Below, in pieces: positions 1-8,431 of a stretch of 64,000 nucleotides of DNA. The position numbers and the translations under genes were made by a program. Numbering within the stretch: the first letter of the stretch is position 1; the number at the start of each line of letters is the position of its first letter. This DNA is from Flemingiibacterium sp045635785 (GTDB lineage: Bacteria > Bacillota > Clostridia > Oscillospirales > CAG-272). The stretch spans positions 1 to 64,000 of the forward strand of contig JAZTWJ010000107.1 in the NCBI GenBank assembly GCA_045635785.1, written 5' to 3'. The notes beneath the pieces were generated by a model. The model was not told the origin of the DNA. It saw nothing but the letters and a program-made list of their open reading frames with translations, and did not search any database.

Positions 1-41
1 CAAAAAAGCTGAAACGCCACAAGGGCATTTCAGCTTTTTTG
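1..41 (-). terminator. Terminator after tRNA-Pro
   Basis: Inverted repeat with arms AAGCTGAAA and TTTCAGCTT, inner pairs GCC/GGC, and runs of A on one side and T on the other. It lies directly after the 3' end of the minus-strand tRNA. The symmetrical A/T flanks would let it work on both strands. Confidence 0.85.
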
Positions 42-42
42 T

Positions 43-118
43 TGGTCTGAGTGACAAGACTTGAACTTGCGGCCTCTACCACCCCAAGGTAGCGCGCTAC
101 CAGCTGCGCCACACCCAG
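43..118 (-). tRNA. tRNA-Pro (GGG)
   Basis: Read on the minus strand, the acceptor arms CTGGGTG and CACTCAG pair over 7 bp, followed by A and an encoded CCA. The anticodon stem CTACC/GGTAG closes the loop TTGGGGT, which places GGG at the anticodon. The T loop TTCAAGT is present. Length is 76 nt including CCA. Confidence 0.95.
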
Positions 119-169
119 ATATATTGCTACGGCAAGCGAACAATGCTTTTGATTCGCTCAACGTATTAT

Positions 170-198
170 ATTATATCACAGATCAATTTGTTTGTCAA
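170..198 (-). promoter_or_regulatory. Sigma-A promoter of tRNA-Pro
   Basis: Perfect TTGACA (193-198) and TATAAT (170-175) with a 17-nt spacer on the minus strand. The expected start is about 45 nt before the mature tRNA. The rest of the 119-290 gap shows only the terminator of the next gene. Confidence 0.85.
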
Positions 199-246
199 GG
201 GTTTTTTGAATTTTATAGAAATTTTTCTGTTAAATATCAAAGGAAA

Positions 247-287
247 GAGGATCGGTTCAAACTGCAAATCAGCATGAATCGATCCTC
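247..287 (-). terminator. Probable terminator of UROD-1
   Basis: Arms GAGGATCGGTTC (247-258) and GAATCGATCCTC (276-287) pair over 12 positions with one wobble. On the minus strand a T-rich stretch CTTTCCTTT follows. It sits just after the stop of the UROD-fold gene. Confidence 0.55.
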
Positions 288-298
288 CTTGTGATTAC

Positions 299-1318
299 TT
301 ATCCAAACAAATTGCCCAAAATGTCAAAGATTCTCTTGCCCTGCTCAATGTCATCAGCCCATGCGGACAGTACTAGCGGTCTTCCCTTGAATGCCAAGAA
401 TTCGTCGTTCTTGATTTCATCGCCGAAAATATATGCCTTTTTCAGGTCGGTACACATTCCGAGCTCGGTCTGGAAATAATCTTCCTTATTGATGATCGAT
501 TCATATCCCTGCCAATTATCGACAGCATCAATGCCGCCGCCGCGGATCAATGCGGGAATAACATGCTGAGACGGAGCCGGCGTTGTGCAATAGTGCAGCA
601 TGATTTTGCCGAATTCCTTCTGGAATCTCTTATAGATCGGGCACATGATGTCTACGATCATATCAGGAGACAAATTGACAACCGCGTCACCTGTCAGACG
701 GAGACCGGGATACAGCAATCCTCTCTGGTTCGCACACTCATCCAAAGGCTGATTGATGACTTTTTTGAAGTGCTTGATGGTCTTGATGGTAACATCCGTG
801 ATCTTATTTAAGAACTCGAGGGAAAGCTCCGGTTCTTCGAGAAGCGCCGCGTAGATCTCGCCGCCGCACATGATCGCCGCACTATCCAGCGGAGACAGCG
901 GTCTGGTGGGATTTACATAAATGTAGTCCGGTGCATTCTTGTATAAATACTCAAGATGCTTGGTCGCTTCTTCCATTTCTGCGTTGAAGATATCATCAAC
1001 ATTGATCTTTTCCGTATCGTAGATGCTTTCGAAAATGGGCTTTACATCCACATATCCTCCGGGGGATTCATATACCTTGGCTCCAAAGATGGAGGGGATC
1101 AGAGTCTCCATGAAATTACTTTCCATGGTGGGCATCAGGAACTCATTGATCTCCATGGTCTTGGAAAATCTCGCAACCGCATTGTCAATTGCCTTTTGAG
1201 GATCGCGTCTTGCTTCAAAATATGTATAGCCCTTCCCTCCCGGCAAAACATTGACCAAAGCAGGAGTCATTTGGATTTCTCTATTGAAAAACTTTTTGTG
1301 CAACGTTTTTTTATCCAT
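299..1318 (-). CDS. UROD-fold methyltransferase-like protein 1
   Basis: A 339-residue protein of the uroporphyrinogen decarboxylase superfamily. In Clostridia, members outside heme operons are mostly corrinoid-dependent or coenzyme methyltransferases. The barrel-strand motif that carries the zinc ligands in MtaA/MtbA-like members (HxCG) reads LHYCTTPAP here, so His and Cys are kept but the Gly is lost. The start is ATG at 1318, because GGAGG lies 8 nt upstream; the longer frame begins with TTG inside that ribosome binding site. The gene stands alone behind its own promoter, away from the main cluster at 42-51 kb. The substrate cannot be told from sequence. True heme-pathway UroD is unlikely. 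Confidence 0.75.
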   Translation of the reverse strand: MDKKTLHKKFFNREIQMTPALVNVLPGGKGYTYFEARRDPQKAIDNAVARFSKTMEINEFLMPTMESNFMETLIPSIFGAKVYESPGGYVDVKPIFESIYDTEKINVDDIFNAEMEEATKHLEYLYKNAPDYIYVNPTRPLSPLDSAAIMCGGEIYAALLEEPELSLEFLNKITDVTIKTIKHFKKVINQPLDECANQRGLLYPGLRLTGDAVVNLSPDMIVDIMCPIYKRFQKEFGKIMLHYCTTPAPSQHVIPALIRGGGIDAVDNWQGYESIINKEDYFQTELGMCTDLKKAYIFGDEIKNDEFLAFKGRPLVLSAWADDIEQGKRIFDILGNLFG

Positions 1319-1390
1319 TACAAAAACCTCCAAAAATAAATTATATTCAACACTTATATTCTTTCACAGTCTATATAAAAGTATATATAT

Positions 1391-1419
1391 ATTATAACGA
1401 ATTTCCAGCCAAAAAACAA
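1391..1419 (-). promoter_or_regulatory. Promoter of UROD-1
   Basis: TTGTTT (1414-1419) and TATAAT (1391-1396) with a 17-nt spacer on the minus strand. An AT-rich leader of about 65 nt follows before the GGAGG site. Confidence 0.6.
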
Positions 1420-1471
1420 TATTTCATCGCCAATTTTTTTCAAGTTTACAATTATGTCACAATCTACAAGC

Positions 1472-2053
1472 TTACATAAAGACGCCTGTGATGAAAATTT
1501 CGATGCCGATGGAAATCAGGATGACACCGCCGAGGATGCCCGCCTTTCCTGCTAATTTGGTGCCGAATTTGCGTCCGAGATACAGACCGGCAAGACAGAT
1601 GGCAAAGGTCACAACCGCAATGATCGCCACCGCAAGCAAAGCATCCAAAAAACCGTATTCCGCGATGGTGAAGCCAACGCTCAACGCATCAATGGAGGTT
1701 GCCACGCCCTGCACCAACAGCGCACCGATGGTCAGCCGCTGCAGTGGGCATTCTCCGCCATTGTTGCAACGGATGCTATCAAACAGCATCTTGCCGCCGA
1801 TGTAGCATAAAAGGATCAGCGCGATCCACGGAATAAAGCTTTCAAATGCGGAAAATGCCTGCACGATGGTATGAACCAAAATCCAGCCAAGCATGGGCAT
1901 GGCTGCCTGAAAGAGTGCAAAGGTTCCTGCAATGCCCGCCATGCGAGCAGGCTTCATCTTCGGCTCGGACAGACCATTCGCAAGGGAGACAGAAAAGGCA
2001 TCCATTGCGAGTCCTGCACCCAAAAGGATACTGTTCAAAATCAAAACCAACAT
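1472..2053 (-). CDS. mntP: Manganese efflux pump MntP family
   Basis: A 193-residue membrane protein with six hydrophobic segments and the MntP (YebN, DUF204) pattern. It has two pseudo-symmetric halves with acidic motifs GAGLAMDAFSVS near the N-terminus and GVATSIDALSVG in the middle; both Asp residues are characteristic of the family and are tied to Mn2+ export. Start M at 2053 is chosen because AGGAG lies 7 nt upstream; a longer frame to 2083 lacks a site. No manganese riboswitch fits in the short leader, so regulation must be through the promoter. Confidence 0.9.
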   Translation of the reverse strand: MLVLILNSILLGAGLAMDAFSVSLANGLSEPKMKPARMAGIAGTFALFQAAMPMLGWILVHTIVQAFSAFESFIPWIALILLCYIGGKMLFDSIRCNNGGECPLQRLTIGALLVQGVATSIDALSVGFTIAEYGFLDALLAVAIIAVVTFAICLAGLYLGRKFGTKLAGKAGILGGVILISIGIEIFITGVFM

Positions 2054-2085
2054 AGAAGGCTCCTGTGTGAAATAATATACCAAAT

Positions 2086-2114
2086 ATTATATCACACGGA
2101 GCCGTGAAAGTCAA
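2086..2114 (-). promoter_or_regulatory. Sigma-A promoter of mntP
   Basis: TTGACT (2109-2114) and TATAAT (2086-2091), spacer 17 nt, minus strand. The spacer contains CACGGCTCCGTG, a small dyad that could be an operator. Confidence 0.8.
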
Positions 2115-2141
2115 GTATTTTAAGAGGGTTTTACAGCATGT

Positions 2142-3125
2142 TTACCGCGATTCGGCAAGCAATTCGTTCTTGCAGGCACCGTTTTTGATCTCAAGAATGT
2201 TTTGCACGGTCACAAAGGCGATGGCGTCCAGCGCATCCTCCGTCAAAAACGCCTGATGGGAGGTGATCAGCACGTTGGGCATGAACAGCAGTCGTCCCAG
2301 CGTATCGTCATCCATGATGTGTCCCGAGCGATCCTCAAAGAAAAAGTCCGATTCCTCCTCATACACATCGAGACATGCACCGCCAAGCTTTCTCGCCTTG
2401 ATGGTAGCAAGCAATTCCTCCGCATCGATCAGCGCACCGCGGGAGGTATTGAGCAGGATCGCTGTATTTTTCATCATGGCAAGGGTATCTTTGTTGATCA
2501 TATGGTAGGTGTCGTTCATCAGCGGCAGATGGAGCGAAACAATATCCGACTCACGCAGCAGTTGTTCAAGAGTAACATAGTCGAGGCTGTCGTCCGATTG
2601 GAATTTATCGTAGGCAAGCACCTTCATGCCAAAGCCCTTGCAGATGTCGATAAAAGCACGTCCGATCCTGCCCGTTCCGACCACGCCTGCCGTTCGCCCG
2701 TGCAGATCAAAGCCCGTCAGCCCGTTCAGCGAAAAGTTGAAGTCGCGGGTTCGGATATATGCCTTATGGGTACGGCGCACCAATGTCAGCAGCATCGCCA
2801 TGGTATGCTCCGCCACCGCATAGGGCGAATACGCGGGAACGCGCACCACGCGAATTTTTCCCGCCGCGTGATTAAGATCCACGTTATTGAAGCCTGCACA
2901 GCGCAGCGCGATGGTTTTGACGCCCATTTCATACAATGCATCGATGACCGCCGCATCCGCCGTATCATTGACAAAGATGCACACCCCGTCGCATCCCTTT
3001 GCAAGAGATACCGTGTCAATATCCAGCTTTACATCGTAATATTTGAATTTAACGCCAAATTCCTCGCCATAACGCTCGAAGGAAGGCTTATCGTAGGGTT
3101 TTGCGTCGAAAAATGCAAATTTCAT
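2142..3125 (-). CDS. D-lactate dehydrogenase (D-2-hydroxyacid family)
   Basis: A 327-residue cytosolic NAD-dependent D-2-hydroxyacid dehydrogenase, full length for D-LDH, which reduces pyruvate to D-lactate to regenerate NAD+. The Rossmann motif GVVGTGRIGRAF lies near residue 145. The catalytic Arg (NTSRGALID), Glu (DVYEEE) and His (TSHQAFLT) are all visible, and the long FFEDRSGHIMDD insert is typical of D-LDH rather than D-3-phosphoglycerate dehydrogenase. The ATG at 3125 has no close ribosome binding site; GAGAGG sits beyond a 7-bp hairpin (see the leader entry). It has its own promoter. Confidence 0.88.
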   Translation of the reverse strand: MKFAFFDAKPYDKPSFERYGEEFGVKFKYYDVKLDIDTVSLAKGCDGVCIFVNDTADAAVIDALYEMGVKTIALRCAGFNNVDLNHAAGKIRVVRVPAYSPYAVAEHTMAMLLTLVRRTHKAYIRTRDFNFSLNGLTGFDLHGRTAGVVGTGRIGRAFIDICKGFGMKVLAYDKFQSDDSLDYVTLEQLLRESDIVSLHLPLMNDTYHMINKDTLAMMKNTAILLNTSRGALIDAEELLATIKARKLGGACLDVYEEESDFFFEDRSGHIMDDDTLGRLLFMPNVLITSHQAFLTEDALDAIAFVTVQNILEIKNGACKNELLAESR

Positions 3126-3158
3126 TTTGTAACCATGACTTGCTCCGCAAGTCCTCTC
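3126..3158 (-). promoter_or_regulatory. Hairpin leader (SD-hairpin-ATGGT), D-LDH copy
   Basis: Reading the minus strand: GAGAG, then stem arms GACTTGC (3147-3153) and GCAAGTC (3137-3143) around a 3-nt loop, then ATGGTTACAAA and the start codon. The ribosome binding site is thus separated from ATG by the hairpin. Same layout as the leaders at 9125, 9412, 13551, 16391, 16550, 47361, 50101 and 55981. Confidence 0.55.
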
Positions 3159-3168
3159 TTTTTCAAAA

Positions 3169-3198
3169 ATGATAGCATACGAAAGGATAAAATGTCAA
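3169..3198 (-). promoter_or_regulatory. Promoter of D-lactate dehydrogenase
   Basis: TTGACA (3193-3198) and TATCAT (3169-3174) with an 18-nt spacer on the minus strand. Confidence 0.65.
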
Positions 3199-3282
3199 GT
3201 CCCTCACATATGTTTTTTGCTTAATAGATAGTATGCACCGCTCCGCAAAAAACATGCAAACGGAAAAATTTACAACAACTGC

Positions 3283-3311
3283 TTGAATTTTTTGCCCCGA
3301 TGTGATATCTT
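3283..3311 (+). promoter_or_regulatory. Promoter of aldo/keto-reductase-like gene
   Basis: TTGAAT (3283-3288) and TATCTT (3306-3311) with a 17-nt spacer, 44 nt before the start codon. Confidence 0.5.
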
Positions 3312-3354
3312 TAGAATGTGTCATTTTATGAATTTTTGAAAGGAAGCAACATTT

Positions 3355-4173
3355 ATGCTGCCAACTATGAAAATCGGTGATCTTACAATCACCCGTCTGA
3401 TCGTCGGAAGCAATCCCTTTACGGGCAAATCCCATCTGGACGCGAGTGCGGACGCGGATATGAAGGAATATTTTACCGAAGAGCAGGCGTTTTCCACGCT
3501 CCGCCGCTGTGAGGAGGTGGGGATCAACGCCGTGCAATCCCGCGGAAATATGCCCGTCATGGGGCTTCTCGATCGCTATCGCAAAGCGGGCGGTTCCCTT
3601 CTTTGGCTTGCTCAAACGGGGAAAAATCTCGAAACCTTTGACGAAGAGCTGGACGAGATGATGAAATATTCGCCCGCCGCCATTTGCATCCACGGCGAGC
3701 TGGCGGACGATCTGTATCTGACGGGAAATCTCGATAAATTATCGGTTCTGCTTGAAAAAGTCCGCCGCAAGAACGTTCCTTGCGGCATCTGCGCCCACTT
3801 TCCCGAGGTGCTCGCCTATGCGGAAGAACAAAATCTCCGCCCTGATTATTATATGGCGTCGCTTTATAACCTGACCAATCCCGACCGCTCCCATGATAAG
3901 AATCCCACAGGCGAACGGTTTGAGGAGAGTGATATTCCGCTGATGTATGATGTCATTAAAAAGCTGTCTGCCCCCACCATTGCGCTGAAGATCCTCGGCG
4001 CAGGACGGCGATGCGCTTCCCAAGAGCAGGTGCGTGCCGCTTTCATCGAAGCCTTTGCCTCCATGAAGCGCGGCGACGGTGTGCTTGTGGGAATGTTCGA
4101 TAAGTACGTCGATCAAACAAAGCTGAACGCATCCTACACACTCGATGCCATCCGCCTCGCAGAGGGCGAATGA
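3355..4173 (+). CDS. TIM-barrel protein, aldo/keto-reductase-like
   Basis: A 272-residue cytosolic protein with a predicted alpha/beta barrel. The N-terminus (IGDLTITRLIVGSNPFTG) resembles the first strand of aldo/keto reductases, but the usual catalytic Tyr/Lys/His set is not obvious, so the enzymatic role is unknown. Full-length proteins of this kind in gut Clostridia are usually labelled hypothetical or AKR-superfamily. The start at 3355 is supported by GAAAGGAAG 8 nt upstream. It is a single gene with its own promoter, converging on glnN over a shared terminator. Confidence 0.6.
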   Translation: MLPTMKIGDLTITRLIVGSNPFTGKSHLDASADADMKEYFTEEQAFSTLRRCEEVGINAVQSRGNMPVMGLLDRYRKAGGSLLWLAQTGKNLETFDEELDEMMKYSPAAICIHGELADDLYLTGNLDKLSVLLEKVRRKNVPCGICAHFPEVLAYAEEQNLRPDYYMASLYNLTNPDRSHDKNPTGERFEESDIPLMYDVIKKLSAPTIALKILGAGRRCASQEQVRAAFIEAFASMKRGDGVLVGMFDKYVDQTKLNASYTLDAIRLAEGE

Positions 4174-4186
4174 TTAAGCTGAAAGC

Positions 4187-4219
4187 AAATATCCCCCGAC
4201 GGACAGTCGGGGGATATTT
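4187..4219. terminator. Bidirectional terminator between convergent genes
   Basis: Perfect 14-bp stem, AAATATCCCCCGAC (4187-4200) with GTCGGGGGATATTT (4206-4219), 5-nt loop. It ends both the plus-strand gene and the minus-strand glnN transcript. Confidence 0.85.
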
Positions 4220-4236
4220 GGGTTTTATGTATGTGA

Positions 4237-6330
4237 TTAAATATTGTATAACAGTGCATCGTAGGTGGGGAACGGCCAATAGTCCTTGGCAACGAGCAGT
4301 TCCAGAGCATCCGCGGATCTGCGAACCGCATTCATCGCGGGAATGAGGGAATCGCGGATATAGAACATACGGGGTTCCGTCTCCTCTATCGACTGCATGG
4401 TTTGGATAGAAGCATCAAGAAGGCGAATAGAGGTATGCAGTTCGTCCGCCTGTTCGGCAATGGCAGCGATCATTCCTAACTCCGCATTGCAGGTGATCTG
4501 CAGTGCGATGGAAGCGGATGCACTTTCCGCCAATTCGCGCTTATAGTGCAGAACGGCAGGCAGGATCTCCTTCTTTGCCATATCCAGCATCGTGAGTGCT
4601 TCGATGCTGATCACCTTGCAGTAGCTTTCCATGTGGATCTCATGGCGGGAACGCATCTCTGTTTCGGTGAAAATGCGATGCTTTTCGTAAAGGTCGATGT
4701 TCTTCTGATTGATGAAATTCGGCAGAGCATCCGGCGTTGTGCGCAAATTCAGAAGTCCGCGCTTTTCCGCTTCATCGATCCATTCATCCGCATAGTTGTT
4801 GCCGTTGAAAATGATGCGCTTATGCTCGGTGTACAGCTCCTTGATCAGCGCTCCAACAGCTTTGTTCACATCCACGCCCGCCGAAAGCTCCTGCTGTAGC
4901 TTATCCGCAATGCGCGAAAGCTCCTCTGCCACAATGGTGTTCAGCGTGAGGTTGGGGCCCGATATGGACATAGACGAACCGCAGCTGCGAAATTCGAACT
5001 TGTTGCCCGTGAAAGCAAAGGGCGAGGTGCGGTTGCGGTCGGTGGTATCCTTGGGGAACTTCGGCAGTACATTGGCGCCGATCTCCATCAGCGATTTGCA
5101 GTGTGCATCGTAGATCGTATCGCTTTCGATGGAGTCGAGGATCGCGGTCAGCTCATCGCCAAGGAAGATGGACATGATCGCAGGCGGTGCTTCCGCCGCA
5201 CCGAGACGATGGTCATTTCCCGCCGAGGATACGGAAACGCGCAGCAGATCCTGATAATCATCCACCGCCGCGATTACCGCACACAAGAACAACAGGAAAC
5301 GCGCATTGTCCTGCGGCGTTTCACCCGGATCAAGAAGATTTGCGCCGTCTTTAATGGAAAGCGACCAGTTATTATGCTTACCCGAGCCATTGACGCCCTC
5401 GAAGGGCTTCTCATGCAGCAGGCACACCAGATCATGGCGTGCTGCGACTTTTTTCATCATCTCCATGGTGAGCTGATTATGGTCAGTGGCAATATTGGTG
5501 GTGGTGAAGATAGGCGCCAGCTCGTGCTGTGCGGGCGCCGCCTCATTGTGCTCGGTTTTTGCCAGCACGCCAAGCTTCCAAAGCTCGGTATCAAGCTCAT
5601 TCATGAACGCCTTTACACGCGGCTTGATGGACCCGAAGTAATGGTCTTCCAGTTCCTGCCCTTTAGGCGGACGTGCACCGAACAGAGTGCGTCCCGTAAT
5701 GACCAGATCACGACGTTTTTCATAAAGCGCCTTATCTACAAGGAAATACTCCTGTTCGGGGCCCATGGTAGAAACCACTTGTGCATCCGTACCAAGCAAA
5801 TGCAGCACACGGCTTGCCTGACGGGTAACTGTTTCCATCGAACGAAGCAACGGCGTTTTTTTGTCCAGCGCTTCGCCTCCGTAGGAGCAGAATGCTGTGG
5901 GAATGCAGAGTGTGTCATCCTTAATAAAAGCATAGGAAGTGGGATCCCATGCGGTATAGCCACGCGCTTCAAAGGTAGCGCGCAGTCCTCCCGAGGGGAA
6001 CGAGGATGCATCCGGCTCGCCCTTGATAAGCTCCTTGCCCGAGAATTCCATAATGATATCGCGGCCCTTATTCACCGGCGTGATAAAGCTATCGTGCTTC
6101 TCCGCCGTCACGCCCGTCATGGGCTGGAACCAATGGGTATAATGGGTTGCACCCTTTTCGATTGCCCAGTCCTTCATCGCGTTTGCGACCACGCTTGCAA
6201 CCTCAAGCTCCAGCTCCTCGCCGTTCTCGATGGTTCTCTTCAGCGATTTATAGGTCTCTCGCGGCAATTTCTCACGCATCACGGTATCATTGAATACCAT
6301 GCTGCCGAATATTTCCTGAATGTTGTTCAT
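4237..6330 (-). CDS. glnN: Glutamine synthetase type III
   Basis: A 697-residue type III glutamine synthetase, the large (about 700 residue) form found in Bacteroidetes, cyanobacteria and Clostridia, which makes glutamine from glutamate, ammonia and ATP. Recognisable blocks are FPSGGLRATFEARGYTAWD, MGPEQEYFLVD, the catalytic GVNGSGKHNNWSLS and the hallmark FRSCGSSMSISGPN. The start at 6330 has AGAAAGG 6 nt upstream. It is last in a minus-strand gene run behind the HD protein. Its leader carries a perfect 8-bp hairpin (6367-6384) related to the repeats at 18.85 kb. Confidence 0.95.
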   Translation of the reverse strand: MNNIQEIFGSMVFNDTVMREKLPRETYKSLKRTIENGEELELEVASVVANAMKDWAIEKGATHYTHWFQPMTGVTAEKHDSFITPVNKGRDIIMEFSGKELIKGEPDASSFPSGGLRATFEARGYTAWDPTSYAFIKDDTLCIPTAFCSYGGEALDKKTPLLRSMETVTRQASRVLHLLGTDAQVVSTMGPEQEYFLVDKALYEKRRDLVITGRTLFGARPPKGQELEDHYFGSIKPRVKAFMNELDTELWKLGVLAKTEHNEAAPAQHELAPIFTTTNIATDHNQLTMEMMKKVAARHDLVCLLHEKPFEGVNGSGKHNNWSLSIKDGANLLDPGETPQDNARFLLFLCAVIAAVDDYQDLLRVSVSSAGNDHRLGAAEAPPAIMSIFLGDELTAILDSIESDTIYDAHCKSLMEIGANVLPKFPKDTTDRNRTSPFAFTGNKFEFRSCGSSMSISGPNLTLNTIVAEELSRIADKLQQELSAGVDVNKAVGALIKELYTEHKRIIFNGNNYADEWIDEAEKRGLLNLRTTPDALPNFINQKNIDLYEKHRIFTETEMRSRHEIHMESYCKVISIEALTMLDMAKKEILPAVLHYKRELAESASASIALQITCNAELGMIAAIAEQADELHTSIRLLDASIQTMQSIEETEPRMFYIRDSLIPAMNAVRRSADALELLVAKDYWPFPTYDALLYNI

Positions 6331-6366
6331 ATTTTTGCCTTTCTGGTGTTTTTATGGAAATATGGT

Positions 6367-6384
6367 CGCTTTCTTTAGAAAGCG
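6367..6384 (-). repeat. Hairpin repeat in glnN leader
   Basis: Perfect arms CGCTTTCT and AGAAAGCG with a 2-nt loop, followed on the minus strand by GACC. The same hairpin core occurs twice at 18854-18920. It lies about 40 nt before the glnN start. Confidence 0.45.
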
Positions 6385-6425
6385 CCGTACCGTTTTCAAT
6401 TTAATGATAGAATGCGACCGCCTGT

Positions 6426-7085
6426 TTACAGGATCAACTGATTGTTGATGCGAAGACGGAATGCCAGCCCCAGCTTGCGAGCTGCCGCATCGCACAGCTT
6501 CATTCTGCTGAGAAAAATATCGAAATACTCCATGACGGGGCATACCGCAGTATCAATGACGAGCGAAAGCTCGATCTCCCCCTGCTCTGCGCGAATGTCA
6601 AGCTCTGATTTTTTTACCGAAAAATTCACTCTGTCGTGAATATCAGGATCAACGAGGCTTTCCTTACGTACGCGCGATTCGCGCACATCGGTCTTATCGG
6701 CAAGGATCAGCGCGGCGGCGATGGCATTGACAGGAAATGCGGTGGCTTCGTCATGATTGCCGATGGCGCAGATAATATCTGCAATTTCTGCAGGATCCAT
6801 GCCCATTTTATCAAGCAAACGGAACGCCATCACGGCACCCGATTGGGCATGCTCCGCGCGATTGACAATATTTCCGATGTCATGCAGATAACCCGCAATC
6901 TCCGCAAGCTCCGCTTCTCTTTTTGAATATCCGAGCGCCAAAAGGATATCCCGCGCGGTGGCGGAAACCTTTCCCACATGGGGAAAGCTATGCTCCGTGT
7001 ATCCGAGGGCAATAAGCACCTCGTCTTCTTTTTTGATGTAGGTGCGAATGGCTTCATTCGCCTTGATTTGTTCTATGGTGATCAT
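6426..7085 (-). CDS. HD-domain phosphohydrolase
   Basis: A 219-residue cytosolic protein with an HD metal-dependent phosphohydrolase core: His of HVGKVS near residue 36, HD in YLHDIGNIVN near residue 67, GNHDE near residue 108 and a late Asp in LILADKTDV. The substrate is not predictable. The start at 7085 has GAAGGA 11 nt upstream. It lies 54 nt after the nudix gene and 95 nt before glnN, so it is probably cotranscribed. Confidence 0.8.
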   Translation of the reverse strand: MITIEQIKANEAIRTYIKKEDEVLIALGYTEHSFPHVGKVSATARDILLALGYSKREAELAEIAGYLHDIGNIVNRAEHAQSGAVMAFRLLDKMGMDPAEIADIICAIGNHDEATAFPVNAIAAALILADKTDVRESRVRKESLVDPDIHDRVNFSVKKSELDIRAEQGEIELSLVIDTAVCPVMEYFDIFLSRMKLCDAAARKLGLAFRLRINNQLIL

Positions 7086-7139
7086 TATGTATCATTCCTT
7101 CGCCGTTTTTGGCGGTGTGTTTTGAGTGGGCAACATCCC

Positions 7140-7556
7140 TTACGCATCAAGGAAGCCTTCGCCGAACTGCCAAACCTGCTCCAGCATATGTCCGATGTTG
7201 CCTTCGCCTGCAAATTTGGTCTGATCGAAATAGTCATGGTTGAAGTCCATCCATAGGAGGGGGTTTTCGTTTCCTTTGATGGGTGTTTGGGTATGCAGCT
7301 TGCCGCACCAAACCTCGACACGGCAATTTTGGTTGTAATATGTAAAGTCCATGAGATGGCGAAGCGTAACTTGCTCTCGGGTGATGGATGTTTCCTCCAA
7401 AAGCTCGCGATAGGCTGCATCCTCGCCCGATTCGCCCGATTCGATTTTCCCTCCCGGAAAGTTGTATAAGCCGAGATAGGGATCTTTGATCCTCTTGCAC
7501 ATCAGAATGTGCGTTTTATCGGGAGAAAAGATCATCAGACAATTATATCCCTGCAT
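7140..7556 (-). CDS. NUDIX hydrolase, MutT-like
   Basis: A 138-residue NUDIX pyrophosphohydrolase. The box begins GGKIESGESGEDAAYRELL and continues EETSI, matching GX5EX7REUXEEXGU except that the penultimate Gly is Ser. The fold and size fit 8-oxo-dGTP or related nucleotide sanitation. Its ATG overlaps the stop of the nif3-like gene by one base (TGATG), a sign of translational coupling. The exact substrate is unknown. Confidence 0.85.
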   Translation of the reverse strand: MQGYNCLMIFSPDKTHILMCKRIKDPYLGLYNFPGGKIESGESGEDAAYRELLEETSITREQVTLRHLMDFTYYNQNCRVEVWCGKLHTQTPIKGNENPLLWMDFNHDYFDQTKFAGEGNIGHMLEQVWQFGEGFLDA

Positions 7557-8326
7557 CAGACTGCCTTGACCAGATTGGAGCTGAAATATGCGGTTTGGAC
7601 CTGCGTGTATTCCTTCAAAATCAGCAGCGTCAGATAGCTGCAGATGAAGTCCTCGGTATGGAAGTGTCCCGCTTCAAACAGATTCAATCCGATCGCACCC
7701 GCATCCTCGAGAATGTGATAGGATAACTGCCCTGTCAGATAGCTGTCAGCGCCGGCTGCCTTTGCTGCCTTAACGAAATCCTTGCCTTCGCCGCCGCAGA
7801 TCGCCACGCGGTTTACAACACCGCTTGCCTGCGCAAACAGCACGCGCTCAGCTTGCAATGTTTTCTTGACCTCCAATGCAAAATCCGAACAACCCTTTGC
7901 AATGGGAAGGGTTCCGATCCTGCCGATGTTTCCATCCTCCGATTCGAGAACGGTCACATCCGTCAGTCCAAGCAGCTTTGCAAAAATATCGTTCAGACCG
8001 CCCGGTGCCGCGTCCATTCTGGTGTGAAAGGACATCACCGAGATCTTCTTTTCCAGACAGCGAAGCACACGCTTTGCCACAGGATCGCTCGGATTTACCG
8101 CCGTTAACGGCTTAAAGATCATCGGATGATGGGAAACGATGACGTCAAAGTCGCCTTTGATGGCATATTCCACGGTTTCATCCGTCACGTCCAACGTGCA
8201 AAGCACGCGCACGACCTCCCGATTTTCATCCGCGCAAACCATCAATCCGTCATTGTCCCACTCGCATGAAAATTTGCGCGGGAATTTTTTGTCTAAAAAT
8301 TCGTATAATTCTTTCACTTTAGGCAT
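7556..8326 (-). CDS. Nif3-like dinuclear metal-centre protein
   Basis: A 256-residue member of the NIF3/YqfO (DUF34) family, in the short form without the central PII-like insert found in B. subtilis YqfO. Metal ligands are visible as VSHHPMIFKP near the N-terminal third and GHFHTED near the C-terminus. Its role is unclear; GTP cyclohydrolase and methyltransferase partner roles have been proposed for the family. Start M at 8326 (MPKVKELYEFL) has GGAGAC upstream; the longer frame to 8392 lacks a site. It follows trmK, the pairing known from Firmicutes. Confidence 0.88.
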   Translation of the reverse strand: MPKVKELYEFLDKKFPRKFSCEWDNDGLMVCADENREVVRVLCTLDVTDETVEYAIKGDFDVIVSHHPMIFKPLTAVNPSDPVAKRVLRCLEKKISVMSFHTRMDAAPGGLNDIFAKLLGLTDVTVLESEDGNIGRIGTLPIAKGCSDFALEVKKTLQAERVLFAQASGVVNRVAICGGEGKDFVKAAKAAGADSYLTGQLSYHILEDAGAIGLNLFEAGHFHTEDFICSYLTLLILKEYTQVQTAYFSSNLVKAV

Positions 8327-8431
8327 TTTTCTGTCTCCTTGCTGTTGATCGGTCGGCGACCTTTTTTTGGAGTCTGCTGCTTTTTTGTGCATTATAGATA
8401 TTGCTCTGCGGACGATATACGCAAAGCGAGT

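Noticed and set aside
2054..2141. Manganese (yybP-ykoY) riboswitch before mntP
   Set aside because: The expected transcript start leaves under 30 nt of leader, too short for the element.
2202..3224. A 340-codon plus-strand frame over D-lactate dehydrogenase
   Set aside because: Low-complexity His/Arg-rich translation with no start signal; opposite a clear enzyme.
5101..6378. A 425-codon plus-strand frame over glnN
   Set aside because: Antisense shadow of glnN; the glutamine synthetase motifs are unambiguous on the minus strand.
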